A stretch of DNA of 64,000 nucleotides from Vibrio mediterranei. Its GTDB lineage: Bacteria; Pseudomonadota; Gammaproteobacteria; Enterobacterales; Vibrionaceae. Where the stretch lies: positions 1 to 64,000 of the forward strand of contig NZ_FLLQ01000012.1 in assembly GCF_900088415.1 (NCBI RefSeq), in the 5' to 3' direction. Position 1 is the first letter of the stretch. Each line of letters starts with the position of its first letter. The translations under genes and the position numbers were made by a program. Below the pieces are notes generated by a model, which worked only from the letters and a program-made list of their open reading frames with translations, had not been told where the DNA came from and searched no databases. Below are positions 44,644-53,722 of this stretch, piece by piece.

Positions 44644-46487
44644 TGTTAGCGACGATTGCTCGACAATGGACAAATCCAGAATCGGTGGCATTTGCTTTGC
44701 GGTTTTGCCTGGCTGTATTGATGACATGGGGTTTATCGCTGTTAATGGATTCTTCGGCCACGAGTACTTCTATGGCAACAGCCGCGATTATTCAAATCAC
44801 TGGCAGTCGCGGAGCGAGTATCAAAAAAGCGGCGGCACGTCTTATCGGGACATTTACTGGCGGTGCATATGTGCTTTTTGTGGCCAGCGCTACGCTTATT
44901 GACTCTTGGTTGTTTAACTCATTCATTATATTTGGAGTGGTAACAAGTTTAGGTATCGCATCATATTTTCATGGACGTGTGTCATACATGTTTGCCGTGA
45001 TGGGTATTACCTTGTCTCTAGTGGGTTTCCCATTGGCAGCGAACCCTGACATGACCAATTTATTTGACCATGTACAGCTTCGTTGTGTTGGTATCTCATT
45101 TGGTATTTTAATGGCAATGGTCGCGGCTATGATCATTCCTTATAAAGATGACCAGCATGAGTTGTTTTCTGTCAAAAGTTATACAGAGAACTTCCTAAGC
45201 AATCTGTTTGTTACTGATGAAGATAATGCTACCAAACTGACACGTGCGTTTTTGGTATTTGTGAGCAAAAAGTGGCAGTTGGTTGATGATGAGATATATG
45301 GAAGCCGAAGTGCTAAGGAAGAAAAACTCAACAGTCGTACTGCTTTTTATGACTCTATCAATATTGGTATCAAAGCCATCGAGTTAAAAAAGCTTGGTGA
45401 GGCCATAGCCATTCCTAATGAGGCGTGGGAGGAGTTGTGTAAAGCTAATTTTCGCGTTGATATCAATGAATCATGGATTGAAAGGTGGGGAATTGAAGAT
45501 ATTGATCTGGTCGAGGTGTTTAATGAACAGGTCGCTTTGTTTGCCACACAACTGGATTTATACAAGAGCGAAAACAGTGTATTTGACTACACCAATAAAG
45601 ATTATGCCAACGATATAGGACGCTTTACCGATGGTTACGTAGTGCTCAACAATATGGTGAGAGCAACCATCACGCTGTTCACGCTTTCATTTATGTGGAT
45701 TGAGCTGCAATGGGACAGTGGTATGTCGGCAATGATCATGGCTGGAATGATCATCTCGGTGTACGCTGCAAATCCAGGTTCAGAGCAGGCACAAAGTCCA
45801 AATATATATGCACAATTCTTAGCTGGTGGTTTTGCGTTTATTCTGACCTTTGGGGCCATGCCAATTGGCTCGCCTTGGATAGTTGCAGTAGTCGGCTTTA
45901 CTGGCGTGTATTTGGCGGCTTATTGGTTTTGGCAGAGCAAGTCACTACTGAAAGTGGTGTGTATGGTTTCGTTGTTTTCATGGACGAGCCTTGTTCCGTT
46001 AACCAGTGCCCCAAGTTATGATTTTGAGAACTTTCTTAATTCTATCGTCGGTAATATCACTGCATTGCTGATTTTGTGGGGGGCGTTCTATTTAATCCCT
46101 GCACGTACGACAGCCACAGTGATCAAGAAAGAACTGAATCGATTTATTAATAAATTCAAAGTGACCGATATAGAAAAGAGAAAGTCTTTGAATGTAAGTA
46201 ACTGGATCCTAGCATCCTATGCTTACTTAATTAGCATTTCAGATTTAGTGAGTATTAATAGACTGTTATATCTAAAAGCGCTACAGAGTGTCATTAACCA
46301 TGAAGAACTTGAACCTGAAGAGCGAGAAATTCTTCTTTCCTCAATTGATAAAAAATTCTTCGACCTGGGAAGTAATCAAATATTCTCAAACTTGATGGAC
46401 TATAAGGCGACAACAGCTGCGAAACACAATTACCGTTGGTTCGTTCTGTGCGATAGATATAATGCTCTGAAAGCTCAAGGCCATTAG
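44643..46487 (+). CDS. FUSC-family inner-membrane exporter, AaeB-like
   Basis: 614 residues from the ATG in the TGATG overlap. Two sets of about five hydrophobic helices (FALRFCLAVLMTWGLSLLM... and MVRATITLFTLSFMWIELQW...) each followed by a cytoplasmic helical domain: the duplicated FUSC/PET layout of AaeB. Aae systems export aromatic carboxylic acids such as p-hydroxybenzoate and are seen as metabolic relief valves. Weak-acid export would fit an acid-stress region. Substrate here is inference. Confidence 0.88.
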   Translation: MLATIARQWTNPESVAFALRFCLAVLMTWGLSLLMDSSATSTSMATAAIIQITGSRGASIKKAAARLIGTFTGGAYVLFVASATLIDSWLFNSFIIFGVVTSLGIASYFHGRVSYMFAVMGITLSLVGFPLAANPDMTNLFDHVQLRCVGISFGILMAMVAAMIIPYKDDQHELFSVKSYTENFLSNLFVTDEDNATKLTRAFLVFVSKKWQLVDDEIYGSRSAKEEKLNSRTAFYDSINIGIKAIELKKLGEAIAIPNEAWEELCKANFRVDINESWIERWGIEDIDLVEVFNEQVALFATQLDLYKSENSVFDYTNKDYANDIGRFTDGYVVLNNMVRATITLFTLSFMWIELQWDSGMSAMIMAGMIISVYAANPGSEQAQSPNIYAQFLAGGFAFILTFGAMPIGSPWIVAVVGFTGVYLAAYWFWQSKSLLKVVCMVSLFSWTSLVPLTSAPSYDFENFLNSIVGNITALLILWGAFYLIPARTTATVIKKELNRFINKFKVTDIEKRKSLNVSNWILASYAYLISISDLVSINRLLYLKALQSVINHEELEPEEREILLSSIDKKFFDLGSNQIFSNLMDYKATTAAKHNYRWFVLCDRYNALKAQGH

Positions 46488-46559
46488 AAAAAATATAAAT
46501 TAACTATCATTTTAATTTCTCAGTTAATTTTCTGAGAACTATATATATCAGAGGTTATG

Positions 46560-47513
46560 ATGAAAAACATTCTCATAGGCCTAGTGATATGGACATTATT
46601 AGGTACCAATTATGCAATGGCAGAAGATATTAAATCATCGCCATTAAAAGTAGATGCTCAAGCTCCAGTACAGTCATTAGGGCTGGCAACACAACTTCGT
46701 AGCGGTTTTACTAATGATAAAACCGAACTGTTTGCAACGTACAACTTCGGCAGCGTTTGGATCACCAGTGATGATATCCAAATGGATTACTACCAAAATA
46801 GAATAACGACGGGGGTGCAATGGTCACCCGCAGATAAGATACAGCTTGAGCTACGCTATCAGTTTGCGTGGGCCCATAATAACCATTTAGATAGTTTGGT
46901 GAAGTCATTCCATAATGCTGCTGGACTGAAGCTTGATGGGCGTGACGAAGTCGAAGACGATAGCTTCAACGTCGATAGTGATACCTATGGTGTTCATAAC
47001 AACAACTTTGAAGGCGATACGCTGGAAAGCGCCGTGTCGCTGTATCTTCAGTATTCACTTTATGAATCTGAACATCAGGCATTGGCAATCGGTGGGTCGC
47101 TATATTACAACAATAAAAGTGATTACGAATTCTCATCAGGTGGCTTTGAACAAAATTTACAATTGAATTGGTCATACGCAAAAAGTGGACACTCTATTTA
47201 TTCGACGTTAGGAGTAGTTCATCATGCCGATAAAAATATCGATGATGATCTGTATTTCAAAGAATTCACTTGGGAAGGTGCAATTGGTTATGGTTATCGA
47301 TTCCTTTCTAACCATGAAATTATTGCAGAATATCATTTATATCAAGGTGCGTTAAACCAGACGGCTTTTTCAGAAAACGTCAATGAAGCGACCCTAGGTT
47401 ATCGTTATTATTGGGATAATACCATATTAGAAATATCGGGTACCGAGAACTTGTTTAATATGGATAACTCTACAGATATCGCCTTCACCTTAGGGGTGAG
47501 ACATTATTTTTAA
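46560..47513 (+). CDS. Predicted outer-membrane barrel, last gene of AaeXAB-like operon
   Basis: 317 residues from the ATG with GAGG 5 nt upstream (another ATG 3 nt earlier is too close). Signal peptide (ends YAMA), about 12-14 amphipathic strands (ITTGVQWSPADKIQLELRYQFAW, LQLNWSYAKSGHSIYSTLGVV, AIGYGYRFLSNHEIIAEYHLYQG), final Phe (GVRHYF). Resembles vibrio DUF3187-like porin relatives, by eye only. Possible outer-membrane exit or porin partner of the upstream exporter. Confidence 0.6.
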   Translation: MKNILIGLVIWTLLGTNYAMAEDIKSSPLKVDAQAPVQSLGLATQLRSGFTNDKTELFATYNFGSVWITSDDIQMDYYQNRITTGVQWSPADKIQLELRYQFAWAHNNHLDSLVKSFHNAAGLKLDGRDEVEDDSFNVDSDTYGVHNNNFEGDTLESAVSLYLQYSLYESEHQALAIGGSLYYNNKSDYEFSSGGFEQNLQLNWSYAKSGHSIYSTLGVVHHADKNIDDDLYFKEFTWEGAIGYGYRFLSNHEIIAEYHLYQGALNQTAFSENVNEATLGYRYYWDNTILEISGTENLFNMDNSTDIAFTLGVRHYF

Positions 47514-47622
47514 ACTCAGTTAAACAAGGCTTAATTGACGTTTAAAGAACCTTCACTGTTAAGTGAGAACAAAGCATGAGAAATTAATCTCATCGCACAA
47601 CATGACCACAAGAGAACTTATT

Positions 47623-48063
47623 ATGTTTAAATATCTACTACCTGTTTTAGTCGTTTTTTCATCTGGCGTCTACGCAGAATCACTTCAGCACATGTCTGAT
47701 GTGAACCATAACAAACAAGAAATGGCGACAGCAATGAAAGGCATCCAAGAAGTTAAGCTTTCTGATGATGTATATATTGTAAGTAATACTCAGAATGGCT
47801 TTACCATTACTGACAGTGTGGATGAACTTTCTGCAAAGTATCGTGATACCTACATTACGGCAGATCAAGCGAAAGCCAACAACTTAGAAAAAGTAAAAAC
47901 ATTCACTGTATACAGCGAAGCAAACTTTGAGAACCTAATTAAAAAAGTAGAGAGTCAAGTATCTAAAGATGCTCCTGATTTCTTTTCTGTAGACCTATAT
48001 CAGAACAGCATCGGTGACATTGAAATCACAGATTACGTTGCTCGCGTTGTCGAATATAAATAA
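47623..48063 (+). CDS. Secreted/periplasmic small protein, copy 2 of duplicated family
   Basis: 146 residues from ATG 47623 (AGAG 8 nt upstream); a longer reading to 47563 would bury the signal peptide (MFKYLLPVLVVFSSGVYA). C-terminal half aligns with the protein at 32403-32855: YRDTYITADQAKANNL, FTVYSEANFENLIKKVE, FFSVDLYQN, VARVVEYK. A helix-strand DUF1471-like tail is possible. Cotranscribed with a His-rich protein starting 19 nt downstream. Confidence 0.65.
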   Translation: MFKYLLPVLVVFSSGVYAESLQHMSDVNHNKQEMATAMKGIQEVKLSDDVYIVSNTQNGFTITDSVDELSAKYRDTYITADQAKANNLEKVKTFTVYSEANFENLIKKVESQVSKDAPDFFSVDLYQNSIGDIEITDYVARVVEYK

Positions 48064-48082
48064 TTTTTAGAAGAGGTTAGCC

Positions 48083-48313
48083 ATGTCAATGCAACATACA
48101 AAATCAGCGACACATGAAAAAATGATGCGCGAGTACGGAAACGAAGTCGAGCACAAACACAACAAAGATCATTTAGCTTTCCAAGACAAAGAAAGCAATG
48201 AGCATCGTCATCTTCATGGTGGCCACAATGTGCATAAACCCACGCACCACCATCATAAAACGGCGCACCATAACAGCCATAAGCGTAATCACACGGAAGA
48301 TTCCGGGGAATAA
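48083..48313 (+). CDS. Small histidine-rich protein, copy 2
   Basis: 76 residues, GAGG before ATG. Shares the head MSMQHTKSATHEKMMREYGNEVEHKHNKDHLAF with copy 1 at 25647 and ends in a His-rich tail (HHHHKTAHHNSHKRNH). No signal peptide or membrane helix. Acid buffering or metal binding are possible roles. Last gene of the accessory region; a strong terminator follows. Confidence 0.7.
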   Translation: MSMQHTKSATHEKMMREYGNEVEHKHNKDHLAFQDKESNEHRHLHGGHNVHKPTHHHHKTAHHNSHKRNHTEDSGE

Positions 48314-48314
48314 C

Positions 48315-48345
48315 AAAAAAACCGCTCAATAAGAGCGGTTTTTTT
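48315..48345. terminator. Bidirectional intrinsic terminator, right edge of stress region
   Basis: ACCGCTC / GAGCGGT stem flanked by A- and T-runs; separates the His-rich gene from the patatin gene. Confidence 0.85.
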
Positions 48346-48362
48346 GTTTAAGTGATAAGAGA

Positions 48363-49595
48363 CTAAGGAGATTGGCGAATCAATGGGATCTCATTGACCC
48401 AAACTTTTTCGTTAGTTGCTTTCTTGTAACCATAATCATACAAGGCTTTGAGAAAATCGGGGTCGAAAAATTTACCGTCCTGAGGCTTTTGAGTATAGCT
48501 CTCATCGACATAAGTTAAGAACAGCTTCGCACCTATTTTTTTGGAGATGTACATTTCTCTGAAAACATCACCTCTGGTTTGGGCGAGTATTAAATTATCC
48601 ACACTGCGAGCCGCCAAACTGACAGTATCGTCCTCGATGAACTTGAATTCTGTTCTTAGTCGTCCGTTACGGATGATGTAAATGTGTGGTGGTTTTTCAT
48701 ATCCAAGCGCTTTGGTTACTTTGGTGAAATCAAAGCCCACAGGGTCGAAAAATAGCTGGCTTGATAATCCACCATCTACATGCATTTCTTCTAAAGATTG
48801 ACCATTGTACTCAACGGGAATGAACTGTGGAGGGAATACACCCGGTATGGATGAGCTGGCAGCAAGAACTTGATGGATAATATCATTTCTATTGGGCAGG
48901 TCACTGGTGGCGATGCGTCCTACATTCCATATCATCTGCCTGCCAGAGTCAAAGTGGTTGGTACCAATTAACATACGTTTACCTGATCGATGAGCTTTTG
49001 CGATTTCTTCTATGAATTCATCATCAAAGGTTTTTTGAACCATTTTGTAGAAGTTATCCCCTTCAGAGAATGCATCTCCAAACAGGATCTTAAAGATACT
49101 GGTTCCCCCTAGCATCATGTCATCATTTAGGCCTAACATGACCGTTTTGAGCTCGTCGTATTTGTCACCGCCGACGAAAACAAATGGAGCAATCAAGGCG
49201 CCAGCACTAACCCCAGTAATAAGAGAAAACTCGGGTAGCTCACCTTTATCTTTCAAGCCATTAATTACACCAGCACCATAGGCACCTCTAGGACCACCAC
49301 CGGAAAGTACGAGAACATTGAAACGATCACCAATCACTTTTGGTGCGCCCGGTGCATTCTTCAAAAGGTCGAGGTTGCCCTTGTCGTAATAGTCTTCCTT
49401 CAGTGTCTTAAGATTTTTAGGTACTTGGTCGCCCCAAATTCGATATGGTTCATTGACAATACTAACTGTCTCATCTCTTGGGCCGATTTGTGCCTGTAAA
49501 TAGTTAGATTCATTAACACGAATAGTGCTGTCGTGGGGACTACTGCTACACCCAGCGATAAGCGCTGTTAACACCAATATAATTGGTAGACGCAT
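48363..49595 (-). CDS. Patatin-like phospholipase lipoprotein
   Basis: 410 residues from ATG 49595 (GGAG 6 nt upstream; TTG at 49601 is weaker). Lipoprotein signal (MRLPIILVLTALIAGC, Cys16). Patatin domain: oxyanion loop SGGGPRGAYGAG, nucleophile elbow GVSAG, and catalytic DGG in MHVDGGLSSQ, the Ser-Asp dyad. Likely a membrane-bound acyl hydrolase acting at the envelope. Convergent with the His-rich gene; may be outside the accessory region. Confidence 0.88.
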   Translation of the reverse strand: MRLPIILVLTALIAGCSSSPHDSTIRVNESNYLQAQIGPRDETVSIVNEPYRIWGDQVPKNLKTLKEDYYDKGNLDLLKNAPGAPKVIGDRFNVLVLSGGGPRGAYGAGVINGLKDKGELPEFSLITGVSAGALIAPFVFVGGDKYDELKTVMLGLNDDMMLGGTSIFKILFGDAFSEGDNFYKMVQKTFDDEFIEEIAKAHRSGKRMLIGTNHFDSGRQMIWNVGRIATSDLPNRNDIIHQVLAASSSIPGVFPPQFIPVEYNGQSLEEMHVDGGLSSQLFFDPVGFDFTKVTKALGYEKPPHIYIIRNGRLRTEFKFIEDDTVSLAARSVDNLILAQTRGDVFREMYISKKIGAKLFLTYVDESYTQKPQDGKFFDPDFLKALYDYGYKKATNEKVWVNEIPLIRQSP

Positions 49596-49741
49596 TGGCA
49601 ACTCCGTTTGCTTGTTACTATTCTAAATTGGTAAGGGATCCTCTTAAGATTAGTACCAATATTCAGTTATTTACAAAAAACTTTACCTAGCTTTCACTAA
49701 ATAATGGCAGTGAAAATTTGGACAATCATATTGGAGTAGCT

Positions 49742-50395
49742 ATGCGATCAATCAATGAATCGAACAATTTCATTTTTTTTACTCTTTCTCTCATTCTTAT
49801 TCTGATCATAGGCGCTCTATCGCGTGAACTTCCTGGCGATGACCTCGACTTTCTGTTGAAGCCTGTCGTGCTCAACAGTTTTGTTATTTGCTTGATCAGC
49901 ATGAAGTTTTCAAAGGGTTGGTATATCTACTTGGTAAGTGTCAGTATCATGATGCTTATTGCAATTGTTACCCACACCTTCTATGACAGTGGGCACGCTA
50001 ATGTGGCGATGTTAGTGCTGATGTTGGCTTTCTTCTATGGTGTATTTCAGTCGACTGCACATCAAATTTTGCTTTCTTCCGAGATTGATAACAATAAGTT
50101 AGTGGGTTCCATTGCCTTGTTCTTAGTCATGGGGCTTGGTTGGGCTGCGATCTATTTGTTGCTGATTGATTTTAACCCAACAGCAATCAATGGGATTGAG
50201 CATTCAGATAAATGGGGAAGCAACTTCTCGGTAGTGACTTACTTTAGCTTTGTCACATTAACCACACTGGGTTACGGCGACTATAGCCCTAATAGTCCAC
50301 TTGCAGAGGTCGCTGTATATTTACAGGCGATTACGGGTGTGTTCTATATGGCTGTAGTGGTGTCTAGTTTAGTGAGTGCAAAGAAGGGGCATTAG
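49742..50395 (+). CDS. Two-pore-helix potassium channel-like protein
   Basis: 217 residues from ATG 49742, preceded by GGAG. Several hydrophobic helices and a C-terminal pore unit with K+ selectivity filter TLTTLGYGDYSP. No RCK domain or other regulatory module. Conducts potassium across the inner membrane by family. Confidence 0.85.
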   Translation: MRSINESNNFIFFTLSLILILIIGALSRELPGDDLDFLLKPVVLNSFVICLISMKFSKGWYIYLVSVSIMMLIAIVTHTFYDSGHANVAMLVLMLAFFYGVFQSTAHQILLSSEIDNNKLVGSIALFLVMGLGWAAIYLLLIDFNPTAINGIEHSDKWGSNFSVVTYFSFVTLTTLGYGDYSPNSPLAEVAVYLQAITGVFYMAVVVSSLVSAKKGH

Positions 50396-50443
50396 TTTAT
50401 CAGAAAGAAAGCCAACCCCTTCGTGGCGTTGGCCTTTTAGTTC

Positions 50444-50896
50444 TTAGTGATGGGCGTGTTTCTTCATGCCTGACATGACTTTTTTCACAGGCACGGTTAA
50501 TACTTGAACTTCACCATTAGCAAAGGTCAGCTCAACATTAATGGTCTCACCTTCCTTCATTGGTTTCTCAACGTCTAGCAGCATTATATGTAAGCTGCCT
50601 GGCTTAAGGATGGTCTGACCGTTTGCAGGTACAGTAATACTCTTCACTTGACGCATCTTCATGACGTCGCCGTCCATAATAACATCGTGCAGTTCCACGA
50701 CAGATGAAGCTTGTGACGCCGCTTCTACAATAACGCGATCTTTATCGCCAGTATTCTCGATGATAGCAAACACGGCGCTGGTGGTGGCGTTTGGTGGCGT
50801 TGCACGTGCATATGCGTCGTTGACGTCAATAGCAGCGTGAGCCATAGATAGCGGTGCTAGAGCAAGTAGAGGAAGTATCAATTTGTTGAGCTTCAT
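50444..50896 (-). CDS. PCu(A)C-type periplasmic copper chaperone
   Basis: 150 residues. Signal peptide (ends SMAHA). Copper site visible as H-x(n)-M...H-x-M: ELHDVIMDGDVMKM, then PGSLHIMLL. Delivers Cu(I) to the CuA site of cytochrome c oxidase together with Sco proteins. Downstream of sco, with a His-rich end (KKHAHH). Confidence 0.92.
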   Translation of the reverse strand: MKLNKLILPLLALAPLSMAHAAIDVNDAYARATPPNATTSAVFAIIENTGDKDRVIVEAASQASSVVELHDVIMDGDVMKMRQVKSITVPANGQTILKPGSLHIMLLDVEKPMKEGETINVELTFANGEVQVLTVPVKKVMSGMKKHAHH

Positions 50897-50921
50897 GGTT
50901 TAGTCCATTGTTGTCGTTAGT

Positions 50922-51533
50922 TTATCCCTGAGCATTGATGCGTTTGATGGCTTCAACGATAGGAGCAGGAGTTAAAGTATGCGGTACTTTTTCAATAAGC
51001 GTACCGTCTGGGCTTAGGAAATAGAAATATGAGCTATGATCGAGGGTATAGCCTAGTTTGGAATCTTCCAGCTCTGTTTTGCGAAAGATGACCCCATATT
51101 TGTGAGCGAGTGGTTTAGTGACCTCTAAAGGTGCTGATAATCCTTCAATCATAGGATGAAAATACTGCGCATATTCAGCAGAGGCTTCTGCCGCATCCCG
51201 CTCCGGGTCAAGGGAAACAAACATGGGTCTGAGTGTTTGTTTGGTTTCATCGTCGATTTGATTCAACGCTCCAGCGAGCATGGCGAGTGAGGTAGGGCAT
51301 ACATCGGGACAACGAGTAAAGCCAAAGTACACAATGCGAGTTCTAGGATCAGCTTGATCAAAGATGGCGACAGGTTTGCCACCTTCTCCAAAAAGTACGG
51401 ACTCAGACACTTGCGCCAACTGATCCAATTCAGCTTGATGCAGTAATGACTCATTATGCTTGTCCACCAGTAATTTAGCACCAAAACCTAAAGCAAATGC
51501 CCCAACTAGTGCGCCAATCCAGAGTTTTTTCAT
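50922..51533 (-). CDS. SCO1/SenC-family copper chaperone
   Basis: 203 residues. N-terminal anchor (LWIGALVGAFALGFGAKLLV), thioredoxin-like fold with CPDVCPTS and the distal His in LDHSSYFYF: the Cu-binding Cys-Cys-His set. Works in CuA assembly. Its ATG overlaps the stop of the upstream gene (ATGA); PCuAC gene follows 25 nt later. Confidence 0.92.
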   Translation of the reverse strand: MKKLWIGALVGAFALGFGAKLLVDKHNESLLHQAELDQLAQVSESVLFGEGGKPVAIFDQADPRTRIVYFGFTRCPDVCPTSLAMLAGALNQIDDETKQTLRPMFVSLDPERDAAEASAEYAQYFHPMIEGLSAPLEVTKPLAHKYGVIFRKTELEDSKLGYTLDHSSYFYFLSPDGTLIEKVPHTLTPAPIVEAIKRINAQG

Positions 51534-51997
51534 CGTGCCGTCATCCTTACCGCTGCCTTAATATCGCTATCACCGTTGGAGATCGTGCCATACCATGTCA
51601 TTGAATCTTCAGCACAGACGGGCAAGATGATTTCGCCTTGGTACACATCAGGCTTGATCATTTCTAGCTGAAACTTTACCACTCCCATGTTCATCTCTTT
51701 TCCCTGCAATGAGATGTTCAAATTAGGTGCGTCAGACTCTGGCCAAAATACTTCGACCGTAATAGGTGTTAGAGGTGTGACGCGTGGTGAGTCTACCTTC
51801 ATTTTGACTCCCTGCTGTTCGCACACTTGCTGTGAAAGCATGCAGTAATCGGTGAGAGCAACATCAGCAGAAGGTTCGTGTTTTAGCAGGTTAGGAATAA
51901 AAAAACCTGCGCCTAAAGCGAGAGCGACAAATAGGACTTTTACTTTATTGTTCAAATTGTTAATGCCCCAAATCTTAATGTAATCGCATCCTAACAT
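51530..51997 (-). CDS. Membrane-anchored protein linked to SCO/PCuAC genes
   Basis: 155 residues as drawn, or 141 from a TTG at 51955 that follows GGGG. One N-terminal helix (VLFVALALGAGFFIPNLL), then a periplasmic beta-rich domain with cysteines (YCMLSQQVCEQQG, LPVCAED) and MNMGVVKFQLEMI. Found with Sco genes in many gamma-proteobacteria; its methionines and cysteines suggest copper handling. Function not established. Confidence 0.75.
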   Translation of the reverse strand: MLGCDYIKIWGINNLNNKVKVLFVALALGAGFFIPNLLKHEPSADVALTDYCMLSQQVCEQQGVKMKVDSPRVTPLTPITVEVFWPESDAPNLNISLQGKEMNMGVVKFQLEMIKPDVYQGEIILPVCAEDSMTWYGTISNGDSDIKAAVRMTAR

Positions 51998-52058
51998 ATT
52001 TTAGAATCTCGGCTGTGCGATGCAGCAAACTTTTACTAGAGGTTACCGAACGGCAGGA

Positions 52059-52499
52059 CTACTCGTTGTAGAGAGTACTAAACTGATTGTAACGCTCTCG
52101 ATTCAATCCCTTGTCGCTGTATCCTGTTCGCGATTGAGAACGGTAATGTAAAAGACCACTATTCGTGTCGAAATACAGTTCGACGTCGTCGTTGTACTTC
52201 ATTGTAGGTGTGGTGAAAACAACGTGCAGATAGTCACCGTCGTCTTCTACGATTTTGTTGCCACCCATAGTGCTGAGCACAGAGACTACTTTCTGTTTGG
52301 CTGAGTCTAGGTCATTGAAGCTCAGTGCTTCCACTGACTTTTCTGGGTCATCAGTTTGTGATGAAACTGCATTAGGTGTAGAAGGCATGGGGGCGAATTT
52401 ACCATTGTGTACACCGAGGTAAGAGGGCGCATTACTGTTTTTGTAAAACATGTACCCAACGAGCACAACCAGTAGCGTGATGATGATTTTAGCTATCAT
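52059..52499 (-). CDS. DUF1499 family protein
   Basis: 146 residues, N-terminal helix (IIITLLVVLVGYMFY), then the DUF1499 pattern NDDVELYFD...LHYRSQSRTGYSDKGLNRERY. Membrane-anchored, role unknown. Confidence 0.85.
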   Translation of the reverse strand: MIAKIIITLLVVLVGYMFYKNSNAPSYLGVHNGKFAPMPSTPNAVSSQTDDPEKSVEALSFNDLDSAKQKVVSVLSTMGGNKIVEDDGDYLHVVFTTPTMKYNDDVELYFDTNSGLLHYRSQSRTGYSDKGLNRERYNQFSTLYNE

Positions 52500-52588
52500 G
52501 AATGTTCCTTATATTTGACTCAATCTTAGCAAAGCTTTGCCTTAGTATAATCCACCAATGGATATTACGTAGGATGTAGCTTTTACGG

Positions 52589-52993
52589 TTAATCCTTTGA
52601 AATCACGTGAAGTTCGGTATACCCCGTTGTTGTGTCTAGCTCGCGTTCGAACACTAGCTCTGGATAACGATGCACAATGAGTTCCGCTGTAGTATCAACG
52701 ATGCTCTCCTCTAAGAGGTGTCCTCCCAATACATTGCCTTTGCTGTCAGCGACAGAGATATGTACATGTTGATGCTCAGGTGTCAGAGTTCCCATCAAAG
52801 AGACAATTTCAAACGGCTCAGAGCGTTTAAGAGTGTGCTCTGCTCCTGCTAAACGCATCGATATTTGTGACAGACAACCGACGCATGAGGCAATGGAGCC
52901 TGCTTGGATCTGGTGTTCAGCAACCAGCTTATGCAATGCTTTTTTCAAATCAGTTCCGCGAGTGAGGCGCACAGCAATTGGCGATATCGACAT
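52589..52993 (-). CDS. PPC/DUF296 domain protein
   Basis: 134 residues covering one PPC domain: RLTRGTDLKKALHKLVAEHQI, ASCVGCLSQISMRLAG, EIVSLMGTL, HVHISVADSKGNVLGGHL with the conserved His residues. Trimer-forming fold seen in plant AT-hook and bacterial stand-alone proteins. Role in bacteria unclear. Confidence 0.88.
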   Translation of the reverse strand: MSISPIAVRLTRGTDLKKALHKLVAEHQIQAGSIASCVGCLSQISMRLAGAEHTLKRSEPFEIVSLMGTLTPEHQHVHISVADSKGNVLGGHLLEESIVDTTAELIVHRYPELVFERELDTTTGYTELHVISKD

Positions 52994-53125
52994 GTTAAAT
53001 CCACGATTGGTAAAATCCTAATGTTACAGGTATTGATCGCCATAGTTAATGTTATGTTCACAAAAACAAGAGATATTAGAGTAAAACCTCCAAATTAGGT
53101 CTATGTTTATAGGTCAATCAGTAAT

Positions 53126-53674
53126 ATGAGTAACCCTATGTACCCTTTTTTCCGGTTGGCAAAAACCATTATTCAATCAAAAAAGCAGCCAACACTTTCC
53201 TACACACAACAAGATGAAATCCAATTTCGCTGCCACCCATGGGATATCGATCTGTTTCTTGAGCTCAACAATGGCCGCATACTAACCTTATATGATCTCG
53301 GACGTACGGCGTTATCTGTAAAATGTGGCTTGATGTCGACGTTAAAGAAAAAACGTTGGGGACTAGTCGTTGCAGGCAGCTCAGTTCGTTATCGAAAGCG
53401 CATCCACATGTTTGATAAAATCACCATGAAAACCCAATGCGTCGCAACAGATGACAAGTGGTTTTACCTCGAACAGTCTATGTGGGTGAAAGGCGAGCCT
53501 TGCTCATCGGTTTTGATTCGAGCGGGTGTCACATCAAAACAAGGCATCGTTGCGCCGCTTGATGTAGTGGATGCCGCAGGCGTAAGTCCTGCAGACAACG
53601 AAACGCCACAATGGGTACAGGAATGGGTCGACTCTGAGCAGCATCGACCTTGGCCGCCATCTAATCTGGCCTAA
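53126..53674 (+). CDS. Hotdog-fold acyl-CoA thioesterase family protein
   Basis: 182 residues. IDLFLELNNGRILTLYDLGR resembles the D-x-N-x-H/NNGRY motif of 4HBT-type enzymes, with VAGSSVRYRKRIHMFDKI strands after. Probable thioesterase on an unknown acyl substrate. Convergent with maiA across a terminator. Confidence 0.75.
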   Translation: MSNPMYPFFRLAKTIIQSKKQPTLSYTQQDEIQFRCHPWDIDLFLELNNGRILTLYDLGRTALSVKCGLMSTLKKKRWGLVVAGSSVRYRKRIHMFDKITMKTQCVATDDKWFYLEQSMWVKGEPCSSVLIRAGVTSKQGIVAPLDVVDAAGVSPADNETPQWVQEWVDSEQHRPWPPSNLA

Positions 53675-53690
53675 TTTATTGAATAGCAAA

Positions 53691-53720
53691 AAAAGACCAG
53701 CATTTGACGCTGGTCTTTTT
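53691..53720. terminator. Bidirectional intrinsic terminator
   Basis: AAAAGACCAGC / GCTGGTCTTTT with 7-nt loop, T-run after. Confidence 0.85.
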
Positions 53721-53722
53721 CA

